46,099 nucleotides of DNA, from NCBI GenBank assembly GCA_964649415.1, contig CAZYSK010000046.1, forward strand, positions 1 through 46,099, in the 5' to 3' direction. The notes below the pieces were generated by a model that saw only the letters and a program-made list of their open reading frames with translations, was not told the DNA's origin and searched no databases. The position numbers and the translations under genes were made by a program. This DNA comes from CAZYSK01 sp964649415 (GTDB taxonomy: Bacteria > Chloroflexota > Anaerolineae > B4-G1). Positions 1-6,443 of the stretch are shown here, piece by piece (the first letter of the stretch is position 1; the number at the start of each line of letters is the position of its first letter).

Positions 1-55
1 CAAGTTTCCACCTTATTTTTGCCGATCCGTGGTCCAAAGGATGGGGCTAACCTCA
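1..55. repeat. 55-bp inverted copy of the other contig end (left)
   Basis: The first 55 bases are the exact reverse complement of the last 55 bases of the window; identity stops abruptly at base 56. The right-hand copy lies inside an open coding frame. A perfect match of this length with no decay at its edge is typical of a contig broken at a shared k-mer in the assembly graph, but a real repeated sequence is also possible. Confidence 0.9.
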
Positions 56-436
56 AGGGCCCAATCGAAGTTGTAGCGCAATGTTCACCCCTACTTCTGA
101 CGATGATCATTGTGGCGTATAGATCTGACCTTGTCTTTGCTCTGACGCGGGCTAACGAACAAAGATTGACGCGGCGCGTCAAGCCGTACGAGTCTAGAAC
201 AGCCCGGCCAACCTGGCAGAATGACGGTCGAGCGGCCTACCCGCCAGCCGCCGTAATCGAGCGTTGAACTAAGTCGAGTGCTCCAATTCTACCATCATTT
301 GGGATCTAAGGCGAATTTCAGACCCTTAGGGTTTGCGTGCAGCGCATCAAAGCCCCCCGAAATGACCTTATCGCGAGCAAAATGCCGTGCTGCCGTGTGT
401 CAGTCAAAACCCTAACCTGGACGAGCCAGAACCAAG

Positions 437-513
437 CAGGACACAGAGGCAGAGCATAAATCAAGCCTCTCTCCGTGTCTCTCTGTGTCTGCTCTGTGGT
501 GCTCTGTGTAATT
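437..513. repeat. CACAGAG-type palindromic element, copy 1
   Basis: Opposed runs of ACACAGAGGCAGAGCA and TGCTCTGTGGTGCTCTGTGT enclose an A/T-richer centre, giving an imperfect palindrome of about 75 bp. The CACAGAG words recur in the larger element at 889-1111, so the two look like members of one family. Confidence 0.55.
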
Positions 514-602
514 TCCTTGCTCATTGTGCAAAGAGTTGACTGCCAAGGTACCAAAGGTCTCAAGCGCCAAAACCCTTGCTCCTGGATTGCGCAAAACGCC
601 GC

Positions 603-631
603 TTGACATAACAGAACTTATGTGCTAAAAT
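603..631 (+). promoter_or_regulatory. Promoter TTGACA-N17-TAAAAT
   Basis: TTGACA at 603-608 and TAAAAT at 626-631 with a 17-bp spacer. The start would fall near 638, about 510 bases before the first clear gene (1151); the transcript would begin with hairpins at 652-696 and 719-776, so it may be a non-coding RNA or a long leader. Confidence 0.6.
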
Positions 632-651
632 GCGCCCATAGACCAGCGATT

Positions 652-696
652 CTAGAGAGGTGAGCTGGCATCTCATCCGAGATCACCTCTCCCATC
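652..696. repeat. Nested hairpin GAGAGGTGA / TCACCTCTC
   Basis: GAGAGGTGA and TCACCTCTC pair across a spacer that itself contains ATCTC-ATCC-GAGAT, so the whole can fold as a two-tier hairpin. It lies just after the predicted transcription start of the promoter at 603-631. Confidence 0.55.
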
Positions 697-888
697 AGCA
701 GAATACGCCATACAAACGGGAGCCCTGGAGGAGGCCGTACGGCCTTTGCCCCCCAGTGGCTCCTTTGTGCATATATAGGAGGAATTGCCGTGAGCACACC
801 ATACGTAGCCGCGATTTCCCAATCGCGCTTCCGCCCACCACCAGATGCACCCACGATTCCCCAATCGCGCTTCTGTCCAATCCATTCT

Positions 889-1111
889 CGAAATTCACTA
901 CCGGACACTTTTTCGGAGGCGCCAAAATCAATCACACAGAGAGCACAGAGAAGGCTCAGAGATACACAAAGATGTTGAAAATCGGATCATTTGATGAAGG
1001 AAATGCTTCACACTGGTGGATTCTCTCAAAAAACTCTGTGTGTCTCTGTGAATTCTCCGCGAATCTCTGTGTAATCAGGAGTTTGGCAAAAGTGTCCGGT
1101 AGCAAATCTCG
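889..1111. repeat. Long palindromic element with CCGGACACTT ends, copy 2 of the CACAGAG family
   Basis: CTACCGGACACTTTT at 898-912 is matched exactly in inverse by AAAAGTGTCCGGTAG at 1088-1102; with a few mismatches the arms extend to about 24 bp. Inside, CACAGAG-rich stretches are again inverted relative to each other. The layout is that of a miniature, non-coding inverted-repeat element of about 220 bp. Confidence 0.7.
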
Positions 1112-1150
1112 AAACAGGACAACCCAAGACCCAAAAGGAGACACCCAGAA

Positions 1151-1540
1151 ATGACAGCCCCAAAATGCAAAGCCATCACCAAAGACGGCACACCCTGCCA
1201 GGCCTACGCCCTCGCCGGTTCCGACTACTGCTTCCATCACGACCCGGCCCGCTCCGCCCAGCGCCGTGAGGCCCGCAGCAAAGGCGGGCACGCCCGTCAC
1301 GGCCGCCACGTCGGCCCCGTCGGCCAGGCCGATCCCGTCGAACTCGACACCATGGCCGACGTCGCCGCCCTCCTCAGGCACGTCATCAACGACACCCTCA
1401 AGCTCGAGAACAGCCTCCAGCGGGCCAGGACCATCGGCTACCTGTCCGGCCTCTTCCTCAAGGCCCTCGACATGGCCGCCCTCGAGCAGCGCGTGATCGC
1501 CCTGGAGCACGCCCTCGAACGAAGGGAGCACCACGGATGA
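1151..1540 (+). CDS. Small Cys/His (zinc-binding-like) protein
   Basis: 129 residues. The N-terminus carries KCKAITKDGTPCQAYALAG and then YCFHH, giving C6-x9-C16-x10-C27-x2-H30, a pattern expected to bind one zinc ion. This type of short CxxxTKxGxPC domain is known from many small proteins on mobile DNA and in bacterial genomes, without a defined function. The rest is basic then helical, ending in a leucine-rich segment (about 80-125) that could form a coiled coil. AAGGAGA stands at about 1135-1141, a good ribosome site. The stop overlaps the next start as ATGA, so the two genes should be translationally coupled. Confidence 0.75.
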   Translation: MTAPKCKAITKDGTPCQAYALAGSDYCFHHDPARSAQRREARSKGGHARHGRHVGPVGQADPVELDTMADVAALLRHVINDTLKLENSLQRARTIGYLSGLFLKALDMAALEQRVIALEHALERREHHG

Positions 1541-2166
1541 AAGCCACACACAAATTGCGCAAGCGTTACGCCACCTTCACCCTCGTCGAGCGCGTCAACC
1601 TCATTCTCGCGGCCCAGGAGCGCGGCGACGAAGATGAAATCCGGGCCCTGCAGAGCTACTGCTCCCAGGCCCAGTCCCTCGCCTGCGAGACGCGCATCCT
1701 CGCTTTGGCCCTGGCTGCCTCCACAGTGGCCGTGCAGTTGCTCGCCCGCGAAGTCCTCACCGTCAAGCGGATCGAGGACCTCGCCAATCCCAGAGAGATG
1801 ACAAGACAAGACGGCGAGAGCGCCCAAGCCGTCCCCGCCAACCCAGTCCCCGACGCTCTCGATCTGGACGTTGCTGACGACGACAAGCTGGCCTCACTGC
1901 TCGGACAGGCCGCCGCCATCTGGCACGGCTTCTCCGCCTGGTGTCGCGACCTGGGCTACGACCCCCACCTGGTGTTGCGCCTGGCGCCCATAGGCCCGGA
2001 CGACGCGAGCCCGGCCTTCTTCATCGTCCACCAACAGATCGAATACGCCGAAAAGTGGGCCCGCGAGGTCCTCACCGACCTGGACCAGATGGAAACGTGG
2101 CGCGAGCTCTTCACCCAGGCCTTTCAGTCCGTCGCCGGGGCATCGCGCGAACAGGAGGCAAGCTGA
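1537..2166 (+). CDS. Uncharacterised protein coupled to the Cys/His protein
   Basis: 209 residues, start ATG sharing an ATGA overlap with the upstream gene. I do not recognise a family. The N-terminus (to about 65) is helical and basic, the middle (85-110) is acidic and looks like a linker, and the C-terminal part is Trp-rich (HGFSAWCRDLGYDP and a later ETWRELF) and predicted globular. No signal peptide or membrane segment. The tight coupling to the preceding gene suggests that both products act together; the pair sits between repeats and a toxin-like module, so a mobile origin is likely but not shown. Confidence 0.7.
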   Translation: MKATHKLRKRYATFTLVERVNLILAAQERGDEDEIRALQSYCSQAQSLACETRILALALAASTVAVQLLAREVLTVKRIEDLANPREMTRQDGESAQAVPANPVPDALDLDVADDDKLASLLGQAAAIWHGFSAWCRDLGYDPHLVLRLAPIGPDDASPAFFIVHQQIEYAEKWAREVLTDLDQMETWRELFTQAFQSVAGASREQEAS

Positions 2167-2233
2167 CAAGCTGTACTTGTCACTCGCCAGCTTGCTTCCT
2201 CTTGCGGGCACATCACGGGCAAATCCTGTTGCT

Positions 2234-2262
2234 TTGCACGCGAAGGCCAGTTGTGATACAAT
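2234..2262 (+). promoter_or_regulatory. Promoter TTGCAC-N17-TACAAT
   Basis: TTGCAC at 2234-2239 and TACAAT at 2257-2262, spacer 17. It would start RNA near 2269 and drive the toxin/antitoxin-like pair after a leader of about 110 bases. Confidence 0.55.
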
Positions 2263-2382
2263 AGCACTGGTTTCTCTCGTGAGGTGGTAACGCTTTTCCC
2301 GCAAAGGTAGGCCAGAGGCAAGAATACGCCCATCGGGCCGCTTTGCACAGATAGTGGTTGACAATGACGACGGAGGAACAGC

Positions 2383-2670
2383 GTGCACAGATGGACGGTC
2401 CGCGACCGCGCAGGACGGGAAATCTATCTCACCGAGGAACGATGGCAACACATCGTCTCACGCCACCGTGCACTCGCTGGACACCGGGATGACGTACTGA
2501 ATGGACTTCGCTTGGGCCGTCGTCGGCAAGACGCATTGCAGCCATCAAAGTACTTCTATCACCGTCGCTGTGACACGCTGCCTGGGTATTATAACAGTAT
2601 CACTGTGGTCGTCCTGTACCGAGGAGACAACCGGTACGTGGTGACAGCCTGGCCTGAGGTTACAAAATGA
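2383..2670 (+). CDS. Small toxin-like protein (barnase/RelE-like nuclease fold suspected)
   Basis: 95 residues, GTG start with GGAGG (2372-2376) 6 bases upstream. The layout RDRAGREIYLTEERWQHI...HR, a central Arg/Lys-rich stretch with KYFYHRR, then ITVVVLYRGDNRYVVTAWPE resembles small barnase/EndoU/RelE-like RNase toxins that contain an H near the N-terminus and end in a strand pair 'vv.y....yVvTaw'. The family assignment is from memory of this pattern, not from a search. The stop overlaps the next ATG by four bases (ATGA), the usual arrangement of a toxin-antitoxin pair. Confidence 0.6.
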   Translation: MHRWTVRDRAGREIYLTEERWQHIVSRHRALAGHRDDVLNGLRLGRRRQDALQPSKYFYHRRCDTLPGYYNSITVVVLYRGDNRYVVTAWPEVTK

Positions 2671-3038
2671 TGTCACATACCCATGATTATCACCAGGATG
2701 CCGATATTCTCGAGGTGTTCTTCGCTGAGGAAGAGGCAACTGCGGCGGTTCATTTGACGCCGGACATCATCCTGCACTTCCGGGCAGAGGATGGTCAGGC
2801 CATCAGCCTGATCTTCAACAATTTCTCTCACCTGGCGCAACCAGATGAGTACGGGCCGCGCGCCTTTCGCCTGGAGATCGAGCAGTGGCCGGAACCGCTA
2901 CGAGCTGTGGTTTGGCGCATTTTGACCAGCGACCCTGTGAGTGAATGGCTGGCGATCAGTTCGTACTATCCTCCCCGTGTGCACCGTGCCATTCCTCTGG
3001 CAGCAGTACGCCCTGTACACGCGCCAGCGACACTGTGA
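2667..3038 (+). CDS. DUF2283-like protein, possible antitoxin
   Basis: 123 residues. The first 55 residues follow the DUF2283 pattern: a starting YhxDaDiLEVfF strand, then HLTPDIILHF and an 'AEDGQAISLIF' strand ending in a short helix. Members of that family are often next to small toxins. The C-terminal half (from about 60) is an extension with several Trp/Pro (EQWPEPLRAVVWRIL) that the family usually lacks. Start ATG overlaps the stop of the toxin-like gene by 4 bases. Function as the antitoxin of the pair is inferred from position only. Confidence 0.6.
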   Translation: MMSHTHDYHQDADILEVFFAEEEATAAVHLTPDIILHFRAEDGQAISLIFNNFSHLAQPDEYGPRAFRLEIEQWPEPLRAVVWRILTSDPVSEWLAISSYYPPRVHRAIPLAAVRPVHAPATL

Positions 3039-3099
3039 GTGGGTTGCGGCAGATTCAGGCCGCATACAGCAATCTTCCCTTGGTCAGCACCTTCACCAC

Positions 3100-3128
3100 T
3101 TGCGATACTCCCCCTCCCCCAGTATAAT
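3100..3128 (+). promoter_or_regulatory. Promoter TTGCGA-N17-TATAAT
   Basis: TTGCGA at 3100-3105, TATAAT at 3123-3128, spacer 17. Predicted start near 3135, 20 bases before the TTG start at 3156. The promoter lies inside the longer open frame that begins at 3039, which argues against that earlier start. Confidence 0.65.
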
Positions 3129-3155
3129 TACCCCATCAAGCTGAGGGAAACCACG

Positions 3156-4685
3156 TTGTCAGCCAGAAACACATCCCGCGCACTGCTCTGGGGAGTGCTC
3201 ACACTCCTGCTCATATCCGCCGCCTGCACGCCGGTCACGCCCACCCTGCCCCCCGCCACCGGCGACGCCATCCGCACCGTCACCGTCTTCTACACCAGCG
3301 ACGAGCACGGCTACCTCGAGCCCACCGCCAAGGGCTCGAATACCGTTGGCGGCGCGGCCAACCTGATGGCCACGCTGCGCCAGCGCGGCTACGACCCGGA
3401 CACCGATGACACGCTGCTCCTCAGCGGCGGCGACATGTGGACCGGCCCCGCCATCTCCTCCTGGTTCCAGGGCGCTTCCGCCGTCCAGGTCTTCAACGCC
3501 ATGGGCTACGACGCGGCCGCCGTCGGCAACCACGACTTCGACTTTGGCCTGGACATGCTCTCGAAGAACCGCGACGCGGCGACTTTCCCCTTCCTCACCG
3601 CCAACGTCACCCAGGCCGGCACCGGCGCTACGCCCGGGTTCGCCCGGCCCTACGCCATCCGCCATGTCAACGGCGTCGAGGTCGCCATCGTCGGCCTGAC
3701 CACCGTGCGCACGCCACACATCGTCATGCCCGCCTACGTGGCGGGTTTGGCCTTCGGTGACTACGCCGGCGCGCTGCGCCGCGTGGTCCCCCAGGCCCGC
3801 GCCGACGGGGCCGAACTGGTGCTCGTCGTCGCCCACGTGTGCCCCTCGTCCCTCGAGCCGCTGGCCCCCGTCGCCGCGGAGCTTTCCATCCCCCTCCTCG
3901 CCGGCGGCCATTGCCACACGCGCGAGAACGTCGAACAGGACGGCGTGCGCATCATCGGCCCCGGCGCCCACTGGCAGACCTTCGCCCAGGTAGACATCGC
4001 ATTCGACACCACCACCGGCCAGGTGCTCGGCACGCAGGCCGAATTGGTGCCCGTCACATACGCCACCGATAGCGGCAATCCGGTCACGCCCGACCCCGCG
4101 GTCGACGCCCTCGTCGCCGAGTGGAAAGCGGAGATTGACCGGGCGCTCGGCGAGGTCATCGGCTATACCGAGAGTGGCGTCAAGGTCGGCTGGCCCATGT
4201 ACAACCTGCTCGTGGACGCCTGGCTGTGGTACTACCCGGGGGCCGATGTAGCCATCAGCAACCCAGGCGGCTATCGCGAGGCCATCCCGCCCGGGGAGAT
4301 CACCCGCGCCGGCATCGTCGCCACGTGGCCCTTCGAGAATACCCTGGTGGACGTCGAGCTGACCGGCCAGCAGGTGCTGGACAACCTGGCCTGCTGCGGT
4401 GGCACCGTCGCGGGGCTCACCTACCGTCGCGACGGCGGGCGCATCCTCGCCCAACTCGACGACGGGAGCCCCCTCGACCCCGCCGCCACCTACCACGTCC
4501 TGGTGAACAACTACATGTATGCCGGCGGCGATGGCTACCGCTTCGCCACGCAGGATCCCGACGCCTACGACACCGGCATCCACTGGCGGCAGCCCGTCGT
4601 CGAATGGATCATCGCGCAGCAGACCTCCCCCCAGCAGCCCCTCGAGACGTTCCTCGACGATAGCCAACGCGGGCCCGGGCGGTGA
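3156..4685 (+). CDS. 5'-nucleotidase / UshA-like metallophosphoesterase lipoprotein
   Basis: 509 residues from a TTG start with GAGGGAAA about 7 bases upstream. An N-terminal hydrophobic segment ending in LLISAAC suggests a lipoprotein. The metallophosphatase domain shows the binuclear metal motifs: FYTSDEHG, GGDMWTG, GNHDFDFG, a later VVAHVCPS and GGHCHT. The second half is the 5'-nucleotidase C-terminal domain (NLLVDAWLWYYPGADVAISN, then GEITRAGIVATWPFEN). Enzymes of this family release phosphate from extracytoplasmic nucleotides or sugar-nucleotides. Only 4 bases separate it from the sugar kinase gene, so the two form an operon. Substrate cannot be told from sequence. Confidence 0.9.
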   Translation: MSARNTSRALLWGVLTLLLISAACTPVTPTLPPATGDAIRTVTVFYTSDEHGYLEPTAKGSNTVGGAANLMATLRQRGYDPDTDDTLLLSGGDMWTGPAISSWFQGASAVQVFNAMGYDAAAVGNHDFDFGLDMLSKNRDAATFPFLTANVTQAGTGATPGFARPYAIRHVNGVEVAIVGLTTVRTPHIVMPAYVAGLAFGDYAGALRRVVPQARADGAELVLVVAHVCPSSLEPLAPVAAELSIPLLAGGHCHTRENVEQDGVRIIGPGAHWQTFAQVDIAFDTTTGQVLGTQAELVPVTYATDSGNPVTPDPAVDALVAEWKAEIDRALGEVIGYTESGVKVGWPMYNLLVDAWLWYYPGADVAISNPGGYREAIPPGEITRAGIVATWPFENTLVDVELTGQQVLDNLACCGGTVAGLTYRRDGGRILAQLDDGSPLDPAATYHVLVNNYMYAGGDGYRFATQDPDAYDTGIHWRQPVVEWIIAQQTSPQQPLETFLDDSQRGPGR

Positions 4686-4689
4686 GATC

Positions 4690-6237
4690 GTGAAGGATCG
4701 CCTCGTCGTCGGCATTGACAGCAGCACCACCGCGTGCAAGGCCATCGCCTGGGATCGCGCCGGGCGGGCCGTGGCCCAGGGACGCGCAGCGTACCCCCTC
4801 CTGCAGCCCCGGCCCAACTGGTACGAGCAGGACGCCGGACAATGGTGGGGCGGCGCCTGCACCGCGCTGCGAGAGCTGCTCGATCAGGTCGATACGGCAC
4901 GAGTGGACGCGCTCTGCGTCACGCACCAGAGGGAGAGCTTTGTGCCCGTGGATTCCCGGGGGCAGCCCATCCGCCCCGCCATCCTCTGGCTCGACGAGCG
5001 CTGCCGCGCCCAGGTGGCTCTCCTGGAGCAGGTCATCGGCCCGGAGCGCTTCCACCGCATCACCGGCAAACCCCTCACCACGAACCCCTCCTTGCCCAAG
5101 ATCGTCTGGCTGAGCCAGCACGAGCCGGAGACCGTGGCGCAGGCCGCCAGGTTTCTGGACGCCCACGCCTTCCTGGTCCACCGCCTCACCGGGGAGTTCC
5201 GCACGAGCCTGGCCAGTGCCGACCCGATGGGCCTGGTGGACGTGCAGGCCCACACCTGGGCCACCGGCTTGCTCCAGTGCCTGCCGCAGCCCCGCATCCG
5301 GGTCGAGCAACTGCCCGAACTGGTCCCACCCGGCGCGGTCATCGGGCACGTGAGCCCTTCGGCCGCGGAGGCCACCGGCCTCCCCTCCGGCCTGCCGGTC
5401 GTCGCCGGTGCTGGCGACGGACAATGCGCCGGCCTGGGCGCTAACGCCACCGGCGGCGGGAGAGCCTCGCTGAACCTGGGTACCGCCGTCGTCAGCGGGA
5501 CCCTCAGCGCCGAATACCTCACGGATCGGGCCTTCCGCACGCTATACGCGCCCATCGCCGGGCATTACTTCCTGGAGACCGTGATCCAGAGCGGCGCGTT
5601 CACCGTGAAGTGGTTCGTGGACAGGTTCGGCGGCGACCTGGGCGATTCGAGCGCGCCTCTGAGCCCGGAGGAGGTTCTGGAGACCGCCGCCGCCCGGGTT
5701 CCCCCCGGATCGATGGGTCTCATGCTGGTGCCCTACTGGGAGCACGCCATGACCCCCTACTGGGACTCAGACGCCTCAGGCATCACCGTCGGGTGGACCG
5801 GCGCGCACGGGCGCGAGCACTTCTACCGCGCTATCCTGGAGGGGATCGCCTTCGAGCAACGGCTCGTCGGCGACGCCATCATGGGGGCGACGGGCAAGCC
5901 GTTCGGGCAATACGTCGCGCTGGGTGGTGGGAGCCGCAGCGATCTCTGGTGCCAGATCATGGCCGACGTCACCGCCGTCCCGATCGTGCGTGCCGCGACG
6001 AGCGAGGCCACCTGCCTCGGTGCCGGCATGCTGGCGGCCACAGCGGCGGGCTGGTACCCCGACGCCCACAGCGCGGCCGACCGTATGAGCCGCACGTCCG
6101 GGCGTTTCGACCCCGACGCCGGCACGCAGGCGACCTACGCCCGGCTTTACGGCGACGTCTACCGAGAACTGTTCCCCACGCTCGAGCCGTTGATCCATCG
6201 TCTCACCGAGCTTACTCGCGACCGGAGACCTGCCTAA
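4690..6237 (+). CDS. FGGY-family carbohydrate kinase (xylulokinase-like)
   Basis: 515 residues from GTG at 4690, directly after the nucleotidase stop. VGIDSSTTACKAIAWD is the first phosphate-binding motif of the actin-like ATPase fold; the second half contains GLGANATGGGRASLNLGTAV and the FGGY C-terminal signature ALGGGSRSDLWCQIMADV. WYEQDAGQWW near residue 47 is typical of xylulokinase/gluconokinase relatives. It would phosphorylate a pentose or pentulose in the cytoplasm; coupling with an exported nucleotidase makes scavenging of a nucleotide-derived sugar plausible, but this is inference. An upstream extension of the frame to 4519 lies entirely inside the nucleotidase gene and is Pro/Ser/Arg-rich, so it is rejected. 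Confidence 0.88.
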   Translation: MKDRLVVGIDSSTTACKAIAWDRAGRAVAQGRAAYPLLQPRPNWYEQDAGQWWGGACTALRELLDQVDTARVDALCVTHQRESFVPVDSRGQPIRPAILWLDERCRAQVALLEQVIGPERFHRITGKPLTTNPSLPKIVWLSQHEPETVAQAARFLDAHAFLVHRLTGEFRTSLASADPMGLVDVQAHTWATGLLQCLPQPRIRVEQLPELVPPGAVIGHVSPSAAEATGLPSGLPVVAGAGDGQCAGLGANATGGGRASLNLGTAVVSGTLSAEYLTDRAFRTLYAPIAGHYFLETVIQSGAFTVKWFVDRFGGDLGDSSAPLSPEEVLETAAARVPPGSMGLMLVPYWEHAMTPYWDSDASGITVGWTGAHGREHFYRAILEGIAFEQRLVGDAIMGATGKPFGQYVALGGGSRSDLWCQIMADVTAVPIVRAATSEATCLGAGMLAATAAGWYPDAHSAADRMSRTSGRFDPDAGTQATYARLYGDVYRELFPTLEPLIHRLTELTRDRRPA

Positions 6238-6294
6238 CGCACTGCGAGCCGCCTTTCCTACACCACAAATTCGTGGTATAGTAAATATCCGCTC

Positions 6295-6391
6295 AGGTGA
6301 CCGGCACTTGAACGCAGTTTGGGTGATGATGGTTAGTGTTCCACTGCTGAGAAATCACATTGGGACGAAGTTCTTCCAGTGCCGGTCACCT
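6295..6391. mobile_element. 97-bp inverted-repeat element, copy 1
   Basis: Bounded by AGGTGACCGGCACT (6295-6308) and its perfect inverse AGTGCCGGTCACCT (6378-6391). The interior is non-coding. The same ends with the same spacing recur at 11667-11764, but the interiors are not alike. This looks like a MITE- or REP-type element; no target duplication is obvious. Confidence 0.75.
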
Positions 6392-6443
6392 CACGTGCTG
6401 TTTTTCCTTATACCTGAACGCTTACCATACAGGAACACACTGC

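Larger units (their letters stand above)
56..1150. other. Gene-poor left flank with palindromic repeats
   Basis: No convincing protein gene is seen before the one at 1151. The stretch holds a strong promoter (603-631), a nested hairpin (652-696), a long hairpin around 719-776, a short repeated hairpin motif with CGATT-YCCC-AATCG (around 815 and 854) and two CACAGAG-rich palindromic elements. A 62-codon frame starting with GTG at 790 has a good AGGAGG 6 bases upstream, but its sequence is mostly made of these repeats, so it is left as unproven. Confidence 0.6.

Noticed and set aside
1..236. Minus-strand open frame running off the left end and sharing its last residues with the right-edge gene
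   Set aside because: Only the 55 shared bases agree; upstream codons show no similarity, so it is probably non-coding or a chimeric join.
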